This document shows positions 45,736 to 58,700 of a stretch of 64,000 nt of DNA, piece by piece. The number at the start of each line of letters is the position of its first letter. Position 1 is the stretch's first letter. Position numbers and translations under genes: made by a program. The DNA is taken from contig NC_031502.1 in assembly GCF_000237925.1 (NCBI RefSeq), positions 13,228,675 to 13,292,674 on the forward strand, read 5' to 3'. The stretch comes from Schistosoma mansoni (lineage: Eukaryota > Platyhelminthes > Trematoda > Strigeidida > Schistosomatidae). A model generated the notes under the pieces. That model saw nothing but the letters and a program-made list of their open reading frames with translations. It searched no databases and was not told where the DNA came from.

Positions 45736-46214
45736 TACAAACTTGTTTTTATATCATCTCTTATATTTAATTCGTACCAGGCTTGCTCTACTTTCCTTAG
45801 CACATTTCTCTGTTACCCTGCAGCGGGAAAAAGGCTTGATTTGGCACTAACTAATATAATTTCAATATCATGACATTAGAATGCTTTTTAGTGGCCATAT
45901 ATCTGACTCTATTTGGATCGTATGAATGATTGGTATCGAAGTAAAAATGTCGTCAATCCTCGTATATAATTATCGACTTAACTGGCGTTAGTGAATAACG
46001 GAATTAAATAAGTCAAGTATGAGAATAGGTTCTGAATACGTGCATTTCATACAATCGTTGATCCAGACAAACGATCAGAGAAATGAAGTGAAGAGAGCGA
46101 AGCGAAATGACGCGTGGTAGAGAAGACGTGTAAGCCAAATCGATTTGACCAAACATAACTTAATATTTATAGTCAGACTGAAAATAAGTTGCAGACATGT
46201 AGTGAGTGGAGTAC

Positions 46215-46530
46215 GTAATTAACCAATGGTGCATATGGGCTCCAAGATCCTGAGGGAACAAATGGCGTATGGGCCAATCGTTGGTCACGGGCTACCATGG
46301 GACTGCATCTTCTAACGTTGCTCTACTACCTTGTGGATTAGACCTTCATGTCAAAAGCTTGAGGTGTGGAGCCGTAAGAAAATCATCTGCTTCAGTTTGG
46401 GAACCCGGACGGTATCACAGACCTCACACATATCAGTGATCATCACTACTGGCACCATGGTTACTGTGTGGCTCATATCTATTTGGTGCCTCTTTATACC
46501 AGTGTTGATGTGCTCAAATAAATAACACAT
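46215..46530 (+). mobile_element. Short RTE-A derivative with joined 5' and 3' ends
   Basis: The left ~220 bp matches the 5' UTR of LINE copy 2 at about 35085-35300 (shared: ATGGGCTCCA, GGTCAC-GGCTACCATGGGACTGCATCT, CCTTGTGGAT-AGACCTT, GGTATCAC-G-CCTC-CAC). The right ~90 bp matches the LINE 3' end (TGTGTGGCTCATAT..GGTGCCTCTTTATACCA, ...TGTGCTCAAATAAATAAC against 38558-38619). All coding sequence is missing, so it depends on LINE proteins. Confidence 0.8.
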
Positions 46531-47329
46531 GCGATCATATAAAAACAGTAAGTGTTAATGAGTGAATACATAAATCCAAATGTGGTTTGAGAAGAATGAA
46601 TAAATTGGTTTGTCCAGAAACCGGAACAAACTATGTAGGATTGACATAGTACCAGCCCTCTGTAGAAAACGCGAATAATAGTAAAAACTAGTTGCAAAAT
46701 CAGTTTACTATCTTCACATGCACTAAACGTGAGCTGTACATTCGAAATAAGTTGGTTGGTCGAGACATTCCTGTTCGACTTGACTAGGCCTTCAATCATT
46801 CGACACAGATCGCTTAATCTGGTGATCCACATGTTACGATAATATCCCGTGAATTTCACTGAGATATGAAGGATGAAGCACGGAAATATAGAAGATCAAG
46901 TCGATGAACAGAAGAATAACCGAAATTTTAGAGTATGACACAGTGTTTGTGATAAGATTGAGTATACCTTGCAGCGAATTCCCTATGCCGCCTAAGTGTT
47001 ATCCGGGAAAGGAGAGATACAAATAAACTATTCCTTATATAAAGAGCTGGCAATATTTACACAATATATAAACTGTTCCAGTACTTGTTTCCTTTATACA
47101 GCTAATGGAACCGTTCTAAAGAATACAAACCTGTAGAGGGAAATAAATCCCTGAAATAAATAATTCTGTAAGTCTGATAATGATACGGACATCAAGAATT
47201 TACTGGACACATCTAACTAAGATCCCTCGGTTAACCATCTGCACCAGATGACCACTGGGTCATGTTGCTGCGCCTTGATCAAAACAACTGATCAAACTGG
47301 ATTATATTGTTCTCGACACACTGACTTAC
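46531..47329. other. Intergenic DNA
   Basis: No gene is seen. A short relative of the dispersed repeat at 29.3/39.3 kb may lie at about 47180-47290. Confidence 0.4.
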
Positions 47330-50190
47330 TCCTGCCACCCCTTATGGAGGAGCAAGCGCAGCACACCAGCGCTCTCCACGGAACTCTGTTCCGTGAAATT
47401 ACGATGATTAGAAGCATTTAAATTATTGTACCAACTAGGAATTCCAGAAACACAGAAATTTAAGCAATAAGAACTAGATGAGCATAAACGAAATCCAAGT
47501 CTTTTGAATACGAAATCAGAAGACATTCAAGTACAAGAGCATCAGTACCGCATACAAATACAACAGCAATGTCCTATTTACCTCCAGAGACATTTCCTAA
47601 CTTCCTCCTCAGCTGGAAGCTGGTTTGTTCTCTTCCATAGTAGACTGTTGCTTATGGTATCCGACCAACGCACATTGAGTATCTTGCATAGACAGTTGTT
47701 TGCAAATACTTATAAATTTTTGATGATGGTTGTGGTAGTTCTCTCAGTTTCAGCTCTGTACAGTAGGACTGTCTTGAAGTTCGTATTGAAGATTCTGTTT
47801 TTGATATTGGTTGACAGTTATTTTGAGTTCTATATGTTCTTCAACTGTAGGAATGCTGTCCTTGCTTTGCCAATCCTTACCTTTACGTCTGCGTCGGATC
47901 CTTCTTGTTCATCGATGATGCCGACCAGGCACGTGAAAGCTTCCATCTCTTTCAGAGTTTCTCCATCAAGTGTGATTGGGTTGGTGTTTTCCATGTTGTA
48001 TTTGAAGATCTTGCCTTTACCCTTGTGTGTGTTGAGGCCTACTGCTGCAGAGTCTACTGCTAAACTGTCTGTCTTGACCCACACTTGTTGGTGTGTATGG
48101 AATAAAAGAGCCAGGTCATCTAAGAAATGGAAATCCTCAAGCTGCATCCAAGCTGTCCATTGAATCGCGTGCTTTCCCTCAGATGTGTAGGTTTTCATAA
48201 TCCAGTCAACTATCAGAAAAAAAAAGAAACGCGAGAGTAAGCAGCCTTGTCTGACACTGGTCCTTACATAGTATGTGTCTGTCAGCAGCCAATCATCCAA
48301 GACTTTGCAGTGTAGTCCATCACAAGAATTCTGTATGATTGTGACAATCTTCTCAGGTACACCACAGTGTCGAAGAAGATTTCACACGGTTCTCCTATCC
48401 ATGCTGTCAAATGCCTTCTCATAGTCAATGAAGTTGGTGTATGGTGATGGGTTCCACTTAGTTGATTGTTGAACGATGATCCGTAGTGTCGCGATTTGGT
48501 CTGTGCACGACCGATCTTTACAGAATCCGGTCTGTTGATCTCAAAGTTGGGTGTCTATTGAATCTTTCATTAAATTCAGCAATACTCTGTTGAAAACTAT
48601 TCCTGGTACCGATGGTAGTGTGAAACCTCTGTAGTTTTCATATTTGCCTAGATCTCGTTTTTTTGGTATCTAGATGAGATATTCTTCTTTCCAGTCTGTT
48701 CGTGGCACTTCCTCTTCCTCCCAAATCTCCCTGAATAGAACGTGGAGCATGCTTGCAGTTGCTTCTATGCCTGACATCGGTGCTTCAGCTGGTGTATTTT
48801 CAGGTCCCGCTCTTGATTTGTCCGATGACCGTACTGATTTCTTCGATCGTTGGTGGAGGGACATCTAAAGAAGGGTCTGTAGGTGCTGCTTCGATTTCCG
48901 GCGGATTCAATGAAGCTGGTCTATTCAAGAGTTCCTCAGTGTTCTACCCAACTGTTCGTCTGTTCTTGAATCTCAGTGGTTGGCTTTCCTTCTATGTTGT
49001 TGGCTGGTCTCTCTGGTCTAATATATTTCCCTTCCTGTTTCTTCGCTGTGCCACATAGTTGTTCCATATTTCCGTCTCTTGCAACTTTTGCCTCTGTCGT
49101 GGCTAGGCTTTTCACATATTTCTGCTTGTCAGATCTAATGCTCCTCTTCGCTTACTTGTTTGCTTTAGTGTATTCAGCTTGTGCCTTGATTTTCTCTGCT
49201 CTTGTTCGTCTGTTGTTAATTGCTGTCTTATTGTTCTTCGTTTCATGAATCTCTTCCATGGTTTCAGTGGAGATTCATTACTCATGATGATGCTTCTTGC
49301 GGTCCAGCACTTCCTGGTATGTTGAACTTAGTGCTTCTTTGATCTCTCTCCAGTTGTCCTCCATCGTAGTTTCTTCTTCTTTCAGTATATCTTGTATGAC
49401 TTGGAACCTGTTGTTGAGAGTTATCTTGAATTCGTTGCGTTTGTTAGGATCTCGTAGGGTGGCTGTATTAAACCTTTTGAATGCTGTTTCCAAAGTTGTC
49501 CATTGTTTATTTAGCTTCAGCTTCATCTTGGCCACAACCAGATGGTGATCTGAAGCTATGTCAGCTCCTCTCCTGGTTCTCACCTCTCCCATTGTCCTTC
49601 TGAATTTTTTGTTGATACAAATATGATCTATCTGGTTCTCTGTGATGTGATCCGGTGAGACCCATGTAGCTCTATGTATGGATTTGTGAGGGGAGGGGTA
49701 TTGTGTTGCCTATAACCAACTTGTTGCAGGCACATGGATTATTAGATGTCAACATTCTCGTTCATTTCTTCTAGTCCATGTCGTCCCATGACACCCTCAT
49801 ATCCGGTGTTTTCCTCTCCGACTTTGATGTTCAGTTCTCCCATCAGGATGGTGTGATCCTTCGCTGGGGACTTCTCTATGATTAATTTCAGTCTATCATT
49901 GAACGAACTGATCCTTATTGTCGTCGTTGCTATTATTAGTGGGTGCATAACATTGGATGACATGGATTGTGTTTCTCTCCTTCTTTGTTTTGAATGATGC
50001 TTTGATGATTCTGAGTCCATGAGATTCTCATTCTATAAGTGCTCTTTGTGCTTGTTTGGACGGCATCAGGGCAACTCCCTGAGTGTGTGGAGCATTTTCC
50101 TCTGCGTGACTGGAGTACAGCATCATCTCTCCCGTACCTAACCTTTTCTTTCCAGCTTGGGTTCAATGGGTTTCGCTTATCCGATAATAA
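47330..50190 (-). mobile_element. RTE-B (SR2-like) LINE, 5'-truncated and degenerate
   Basis: From high to low coordinates on the minus strand: endonuclease start (matching SETHWTQ-G-KR, about 50185), CYAPTN-like and ILMGELNIKVGEENTGYEGVMGRHGLEE (near 49800), RRGADIASDHHLVVAKMKLKLNKQWTT (49590-49500), linker ending LDRKKHHHE (about 49280), RT pieces (AGPENTPAEAPMSGIEATASMLHVLFREIWEEEEVP, about 48830-48700), VRQGCLLSRFFFFLIVDWIMKT and FLDDLALL (48260-48090), GSDADVKVRIGKARTAFLQLKNI (to 47830), and a C-terminal end like NRV-WR-LV-CSSIRGGRR just above 47330. Motif C reads FLDD where FADD is usual. Many frame breaks make it non-functional. It lacks the 5' UTR. Confidence 0.9.
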
Positions 50191-51155
50191 GTGTTTTGAC
50201 AATTAGTACTATAAACTGTTAGTTTATTTTGTAAGTGGATGAACAATTTATCATTATAGCATAGTTGTTTTAGTATCTTCTTTGGTAAGCGAACCAATAG
50301 TTGCTCTGTCTGAATCAGCCAATAGTGACGCACCTTCTTCGGCGCCAGTTAAAAGTATTTAAATTGTAACGTAGGACATGGTCGGAAAATCATGTCATTG
50401 ATTCTCGCTCACACGTTACATGTTGTCGCGGATTTTTAATGTCGTTTTTTATCGGCTAATCACAGCATTTTTCCGTCACATGTTAATTTTCTGGTTTCTT
50501 TGAATTCGTATATACTCTTCACTCCGTCTGGGTAATGATGTTGTTGTATTATAATGGAAGTTATGCGTGTTATTTAACTTCCATCGGCTGCATGGTCTAA
50601 GTATGTGATGAGCTAATTAGTTTATTTATTTCATAGTTGATTAAGCTCACCTGTAAGAGTTGGTCTTTTTACATATGTCAGTAGTATATGACGACAAGGA
50701 TATCGATAAGTCATAAATGTTCGACAATTGCACTCGCAAGTGCCTGCATCTAGTTCATAACACCACAAAACTGTATTTAAATCGCATGTCCTTCAGCAGT
50801 TTACTTTCGCCGTGAATGTTATGCGTACGGGTGGTCTGAAAAGGGATGGAATTATGCATCCATACTTTTTGGAACTCCTTAAACACACCATCGAATTCAA
50901 TCCAGTTTCCAAAACGCCTGCTCAGTATTATGCGTTGAAACGCCTCACTTAAGTCGACCGAAATGTCTCTGGAACATAAATCACTACAAACATTACTCGT
51001 TAATTACTAAAAAAACAGCTATTTCATGCGATAATACTTCAGTAACTGAAGTAAGGACTACAAACATTTAAGAATTACGGGTTACTCGTCATGTCGTCTT
51101 AATTCTCGCAGAAAACAACTATTCACATAAATTCAGAGTATCTTTTACTGATAAT
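50191..51155. other. Intergenic DNA
   Basis: No gene is recognised. The sequence is AT-rich with a slightly GC-richer patch near 50330-50420. Confidence 0.4.
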
Positions 51156-51392
51156 TTATGCTGAATACGCAGTTTCGTGGACCCCTACAAATTTTAAACA
51201 AGGAGAGTGATATTCAGTAGGGTAATTGGTATCCCAGGTCAAGTTATGAAGCAACAAAAGAGCCAAATTGTACACTACAAAACAGAGTAAGCTAAATAAA
51301 CGCTTTTGGCATTGATTTTGCGAATTTACTACAGCCAAAAACGACGCAAATACGAGAAAACCTGATATTCGTGCAACCCAGAGGACAACCAA
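51156..51392 (-). CDS. Candidate small membrane protein ORF, divergent from POLE
   Basis: An open frame of 78 codons whose start faces the POLE start about 400 bp away. The translation begins MVVLWVARISGFLVFASFLAVVNS, which looks like a signal or membrane segment, and contains RLFSLLCFVVYNLALLLLH, a second hydrophobic segment, with a possible N-glycosylation site (NLT) after it. I recognise no family. It could be the first exon of a gene reading leftward from a shared promoter (a GTAGGG donor-like site lies near its end) or chance. Confidence is low. Confidence 0.28.
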   Translation of the reverse strand: MVVLWVARISGFLVFASFLAVVNSQNQCQKRLFSLLCFVVYNLALLLLHNLTWDTNYPTEYHSPCLKFVGVHETAYSA

Positions 51393-51788
51393 CCGACCCT
51401 TAACAAATCAAATACGGAATGACCGCCTCGTGTCAGGCAGTTCAAGGTCGCAAAAAGGAAACGGCGGGCAGGTTTGAAAACGCACTGACTTATTTACCTT
51501 GCCGTAACGTAGTGCTGATCTTAACAGATTTACCGTTACAAGGTCATCCTGATCTCACGCCTATGTGATTGATTGTTGTTGTTATTTATTGCCTTTATTT
51601 ACAAGCTCAAGTTAATTCTGTGCGCATACTTACTGTTTCAAATGTTTTCTATTCTAGATCGTCATACACGCTTCTATGCAAATCCCCCTCTATAAACAAC
51701 GCACCCAAAAGATTAAAGCAATCATCTCAAGCTCTTGACTTCTTACAATCTCGGTAATTAGCTTTGTGGATCGTATTTTACGTCGCCG
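51393..51788 (+). promoter_or_regulatory. Probable POLE promoter / 5' UTR region
   Basis: The stretch directly before the POLE start codon is GC-richer at about 51420-51560 than neighbouring intergenic DNA, as expected for a promoter region. No TATA box or initiator is recognised, and the transcription start cannot be placed. Confidence 0.35.
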
Positions 51789-52739
51789 ATGTCTAGAAGC
51801 TTTAATTACACACGAAAAGGATTTCCATTGAAATCCTTCAAAAAAGAATTCGATTATGCCAAGAATGAAAGTGACGCTCAGATTTCCGGTGTTAAAAATG
51901 ACATAGAACAACCACTAGATGCTGAAAGCGCTCTAAATGAATCAAATGAACACCGATATTTGAGAGCGAAAGCTAACGAAATAACTGATCGGCGGTACGG
52001 CTTCGAAGCATTTGTTGGTCCTGGCGAGCGCATCGGTTGGCTCGTAAACATGCATCCCACTGATTTACTAGATGACTCGAAGAGACTTGTTAGTGGTATC
52101 GACCTATATTTTCTTCAAACAGATGGGAACCGTTTCAAAGTCTCGAGACCTTATCTCCCATATTTCTATGTGCTGGTTCGTGGAGGTCAAGCTGCAGAGC
52201 GTGACGCCAACTCGTATTTATTGAAACGTTTCTCCGGTCGTCTTGCTGGAATTGAAATTGTTTCCAAGAACGATTTAGATTTGCCTAACCACCTTGTTGG
52301 GGCCAAAGCTACTTATCTTAAGATGCTGTTTTATAGTGTGGATGAGTTGGTTAGAGTTCGCAAGGAGCTAGCAGTTCGGATCCGAGCAAATCGTGAGCTG
52401 GCCTCTTCGGGATCTTCTTATACGGATATATTAGCTGAACACTTCAGAAATGATGACTATGGAATTGTAACTAACCAGTTAAGCGTGAAGCAGAACCGTA
52501 GTGATCCTCTTGATAATTTGTTTGATCTAAGAGAGTCAGATGTTCCCTATTTAACCCGTGTATGCATTGACCTGAATATATTTGCTGGTTGCTGGTATGT
52601 CACAACATGTAAGCCTGGATGCCCTCCTGAATTTAAACATCATGAAGATACTGTGGCTTGGCCTGAACCTGTAGTATTGGCATTCGATATTGAGACTACC
52701 AAAATGCCTTTAAAGTTCCCTGATCCTACAAACGATCAA
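51789..52739 (+). CDS. POLE: POLE exon 1: N-terminal domain to exonuclease motif I
   Basis: 317 codons, ending ...[10 protein letters not shown] before the donor GTTAGT. It contains [28 protein letters not shown], the N-terminal block shared with all Pol epsilon, and Exo I. Confidence 0.96.
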
Positions 52740-55700
52740 GTTAGTACTACGTCTGTTTTCTTGGTTTTCTTTGTGGTTAATACATTAGGATGTTTTTGAC
52801 AAGAATCAATTACATTGGTCGGGACTAGGTTATTATTTCACTGGACAGGTTTCTTTCGTAGTTTGCTGCAAATCTAAGATAAACGGCACCTAGTTCCCTC
52901 CATATTTCCGATTCTAGTACTTATTGTCAAGTAAATATGTATTTTAGAGTTCTTGAGAATTTTTCAACATCTAAATGATTTTTGGCTAGCTCACTTAAAG
53001 ACTTCATAGTTTGGCCACGAATGTGTTTGTGACATCTTATTACCTGACAAAATACAAGCTTATTTACTTTGATCCCTTAAATCATTACTTCTGTCGCCTG
53101 ATGTCTTCCCTTTGACAATAAAATGTGCATACTAGACCCATCCTCTTAACGTAGACTTAATTTCCTGTCTGTTTGAAAGTTTAGTAGGAGAAATATATTT
53201 GTAACTCAAATTTCAGCAACATGTTTGTGTTTATTAGTAAAGCACCTCTAACCCAAGTCAAATAATTGAGTTCATTTGCTGTTTTGTTTTCGCTAGTCAT
53301 CTGTTTTCAGGCAGAAAAAAGAAAACACATGATAGTATTTTGAAGGAGATTAGAAGTCATGGTTAAAACACTTAGTACTCTTCATCATTTTAAAGAAAGC
53401 AAATTTAGTTCATTTGAACTCTGAAGAGGTAAAATCATTTTCACCTTGATTTTCTGAGTGTTTTCAGTGGCTTACAATGTTTCCATACGCGATGACTAAC
53501 GTTTTATTCAACGCCAACTTTCTATGAACTATTCCTATCTACTATTGCAGACAATTTCGTTGTACACACTTCCATCAGCATCCGAAAACTTTAAGCGATG
53601 AATGCAGAAAATGTGTTACAGCCGTTATTTTTCAACTAACGACTAACTCCAAATCTTTGTACGGTGACCATTATGTTTTGTGATATATGATATAATTGAC
53701 CATCCAGTTAATATACGCAGACATTTTTTAAAAATCCCAAGTGGCCTCTTCGTTATCAGTTTGGATAGTGTCAAAATTTTTTGGCTATGGGTGAGTTTCA
53801 CGAAAACGAAAGAGCGAAACGCTCTAATTATTAAATTTCAGATGATACCTCGGAAGCTTCATCCATTTTAAGGTTTATAACTTGGTTAATACAACTAATA
53901 GCTCTTATCTTTCATGATCAATTATCGGCGTATATATGTTCTGCTATGTGTTAACGGGGAATTTATCTAAGGTGACAAAGATTTCTGTAAGTTGATTTAT
54001 CAAGCTGATTTAGGTACTCAGTAGTTTTTCAACATTGGATAGTGCTACTTAGCCTTAGCATACTTCTAATTTGTTTCCATTTTAGATAATTATGATCTCA
54101 TATATGTTAGATGGAGCTGGACATCTTATATGCAACAGGGAAATCCTTTCAGAAGATATAGAGGATTTCGACTACACACCAAGACCAGAGTTCCCAGGTC
54201 ACTTCACTGTACATAATTTAAAAACAGAATTAGATTGCATTACCTTTTTCTTTGAACATATTCAGAGAGTTCGACCAAACATATTGGTTACCTATAACGG
54301 TGATCATTTTGACTGGCCATTTATCGAAGTTCGAGCTGCTAGCTACGGGCTCTCCATGTCCGAAGAAACTGGGTTCTCTCGTCAGAAAGGTACTGTGGGC
54401 CCCGGAAGAGATGGAAGTTCTGGCGAGTACCTATCACGACCAGCAGTTCACATTGACTGCTTATGCTGGGTTAAGCGTGATAGTTATCTTCCCGTTGGAG
54501 CTCGTGGTCTTAAAGCTGTCGCCAAAGCTAAACTACGATATGACCCAATCGAAGTAGATCCAGAATTAATGTGTCGTATGGCTCACGAATCACCTAGAGA
54601 GTTGGCAAATTACTCAGTGTCTGATGCAGTTGCCACCTACTATTTGTATATGAAGTATGTTCATCCATTTGTATTCGCATTATGTACAATCCTTCCATTA
54701 AACCCTGATGATGTTCTTCGTAAAGGCTCTGGTACACTATGCGAGGCTCTTTTGATGGTTCAAGCTTATGCAGCGAACGTTATCTTTCCCCACAAACAAA
54801 CAGATGGTGAATCTGGACCTAACAATTTGTTGTTGAGTGACTCTGGAATTTCAGGAAAGTTTACGGAGGACGGACATCTTATCGATTCCCAAACTTATGT
54901 TGGTGGGCATGTGGAAGCCTTAGAAGCGGGTGTTTTTCGTGCTGATATACCCGTTAGATTTCGTCTAGTTCCTGCAGCCTTGGAAGCATTAAGAGCTGAT
55001 GTCAAACGTTGTATTAGTCGGGCTCTACAGGCGGAGATAGGTGCAGAAGACGAAGATGCATTGTTTAGTGTTATAGCGAAGGATAATTTTAACAAGGTAT
55101 AGATCTGAAGTACTAAATTCATTTCTACTTATCATTTTGCCAGAGTATTTTGTTTGTTGTATTAACTTATAATGCTTGGAATTACCAGTAATTATTTTGT
55201 GTTGTCAGCCTGTGGTCACTTCATTGTTACACACTGGCAAAATTTTTGATCATTAAGCCGTCCATTGCGAAGCAGATACACACATTTTGTTCACCTGTTA
55301 GTCCTATGCAGCTGATTATGTACTGCGCGAAGCCCTCATTGTTTCGAAATTAGGATATAAATCATTGTTGATTAGATGTTTTGGTTTTCCTCAATTTCGA
55401 AAACTATGAACTCTTGAGAAGCAAAAAATACACTAACACTTGTCTTCATATACTCATTGGCTGCGTTATTTCATACGATACTGTCTATTTACTGAAATAG
55501 ATGTATGTCTTATAATCCTATCAATCCACCAGCTTGTGAAAAAGTTATGCCCGTTAGAATTTATTTATTTAAACACATAAATATTGGTACAAAGGGGCAC
55601 CAGATATATATGCCCGTTAGAATGCTGCTGTGGATATATTTTTGAGCAGAGAAAAAAGTGGTTTTCAGTAATGATATACTTCTTACATACTAATATTAGG

Positions 55701-58700
55701 ATTTTATTTTTGGAAGATTGTTTGTTAGCAAGCCGTTTACTGTATATTTACAAATCAGTTGCTGAGCTGTTTGATGTCAGCTTGAAGGCCTCTGGTTGGT
55801 TCTTATTTCAGTAGTTTTTTTGCAGGTTTTGTATCCTCTGAAAAACAATATCTCAAAGAAGTTTTACAGTGGTCAATTTTTAATGATAATTTACATCGTC
55901 ATTCCTATACGTTAACTTCAACGTTAAAGCATATGACGCCGTGTCGAATGTAAATTTTTGTCGGGTACCTTGCTTTAATTTCTCCATCAGAATTCAATCG
56001 TTGTACGATCACTAAATAAAGCAAACTACACGTCAATGAGAATTCAGGTTTTACACTTATATGAGCCCATAGGATACGCTTATTCACCAACTAAATAATG
56101 TGAGCAGGTAAGCAATAACACTAAAAGCTGCCCATGCAATAAATTATGATTGAAACCAGTCAATCTCCACTGGAAACCCGGAAGCACTTGGCGACCGCTT
56201 CGTCCTGGTATAGGGCTTTTCATCAGTGTACATCCACATTCTCGCATGTGGGGCTCAAACTCTCGATTGGGACGACCTACCAGTGCTTTCAGGTCCTCAA
56301 TGGTGGTCTAGTGTCAATCGTTTGATCTCAGTAGAGAATCAGCAATCTCTACAGTCCTATACAGATAATAAGTTATTATACTGATTAGTTTGTTGAGAAA
56401 CAGATGCACTAAATAGATATCAAAAATACTTACATAAAAATGCAATGCTTATCACTATTCTTGCCAGCAAAAATTCTGAAGTGAAAAAAGTTAATCCACT
56501 AAAGGTTCCATTCTCACTTAAGTCTTAGAGATTTTCATATAATACACGGTTAGTAACTTTTACGTTCCTAAATATAGGTGTAGTTTCTATCTATGCTTTC
56601 CCTTGAATAATATCCCATGCTTATAGCTTCCGATCTATTTGTTTTCACACATCAGATTTGTGGACAAGTTGAGAACACCTTACAGCAATTGGCCTCCACA
56701 CCTAACCGAATTGAATGTCCTGTTATTTATCACTTGGATGTTGGTGCAATGTACCCAAACATTATTCTTACTAATCGACTTCAACCATCAGCTGTCGATT
56801 CTGGTTCTGCTGCTAAGTGTGCTGACTGTGAATTTTACAAACCGGGAATATCCTGTCAACGTTTCATGCCGTGGACATGGCGTGCAGAGCTCTGGACAGC
56901 CTCCAGACCGGAAGTTTACCGAATCCATGCTCAACTTTCCCAAGAACGCTTTCCCATTAAGTTGACTGACGCTAATGAAAAGTTCCCCAAGACTGTAATG
57001 AAGTCATTTCACGAATTGTCAAGGGAAGAACAAGCTGCAGTGGAGAAAAAGCGTATCACGGATTATTGCCGTCGAGCTTATAAACGTATTCACTTAACTA
57101 GAACTGAAGAACGAATTGCTATGGTCTGTCAACGAGAAAATTCTTTTTATGTTGATACAGTAAAGGCATTCCGTGACCGTCGATATAAATTCAAAGGTTT
57201 GACAAAGGTAAGTATTCTATAATAGGCATCAATGAGTATTATGGACTGTAGTTTACATTTTGATAAGATGTTAATGAATGTGATGGCTACCTATCGTGAT
57301 TTGAAGTTGTGTCATGATGGAATAACAATGCACGTTTTTGGACGTAGTATACTCATCGATGAGGGTTTCCACAAAAATATCTATACTGCTGGTAGTATTT
57401 GCTTCAGAGCATTTTCCGTATGCCCAGTCACCCCATTTCGAACATCCTAGTTTTAATACAATACTTTGTTCCCGTTGTATGAGAAGTCAAGGAGTAGTTG
57501 GGAAGATAATAAACTTTGCAGAATCATACCCGTTGGGTAAAATATATACGGTGAGTAGGTTGCATATTGACTTCAGTTTTACCAAACGAAACTGTATCGT
57601 CTATGGAGTCCAGGTAAAATAAAAGATCATGTAAATGACTGTTACGTACAATGTTAGTAAACAAACGTGTTTACATAGTGACGAGTTCACGTGTTGTTTC
57701 CGCCCTTCAGATAGACGTTGAAGAATGATAGTGGTTCCACACTGTGTGACTATCTGATGCACTGGATATTAATACAAAAATTATCGTTTTAACGTGGTTG
57801 GAGGTAAACGGCAGGAAACAATTTATCTAGATCTCATGCTAGTCGACATTCGTCATCAAGGTGTATCTGTAGTCATAGGAGGACTGATGCCTCGTGTGGG
57901 ATTCAAGCTTAGAGGACCCGCTAAGGACTATACAAACATGATATTGGTCACCCATCTGTGGCCAATCAGCATCAGGATTCTCGTTCTTATGAGTCTGAAA
58001 GTCAACCTTTAGGAATAGTTGAACGAATAGTAAGTGACTCTCATACACTAACTAGTGCTTTTATCAGCTTAGCTAGCAACTCACTTTCGGACCATAACTT
58101 TACTCTTTTGTTTCTAGCACTATCCAGACGTTTTTGGGGTAGTGGGACCTCAATAAATATGTGTTTCATCTGCTTATTAGATCGTCTCGATATCTAATTC
58201 CAATCAGCGCATCAACATTGCGACATTCGTTATGTGATGCTGTGATCGAAATTAATTCAATCATGCTCATTTTTACTTTTTAGCTAGGGGTTGACTTATT
58301 CCCAATAGTCTAGTTGTTTTCATGTAAGTATACTTTCAATGAAGGCCACTTCTTCATTTGACCAGAAATCGATACTGAGTCGTGTTATCTACGGTTTCCA
58401 ACCATGGACTTCGATTATCATGTGCTCTGGCATGTTAACCAAAAAGGTATAACAATTATGAGGTCTACAGTTTTTAGAGTCTGTCCTATAATGAATGGTT
58501 TTTTTTCTGCTTGTTTTTCAATTAATTTTGATCCATGATGGAAGCTTTTTTCTGAGTAGTATGTATTTACATGGATCATCTTCAGTCTTTCTGTTTATTT
58601 CACAATTTTTATTGCAGTTTTCTTCTTTCTTAGACATGGAAGCGTCATTACGATGATGCATGTGCAGCTCTGTCCGCTGGGACAGGTGATTCAAATGCTG

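Noticed and set aside
47504-48163. Plus-strand ORF of 219 codons
   Set aside because: It lies opposite the RTE-B reverse transcriptase, whose motifs are on the minus strand; the plus-strand protein has no coherent domain.
54252-54557. 101-codon ORF within POLE exon 2
   Set aside because: Alternate-frame shadow; the POLE frame is unambiguous from homology.
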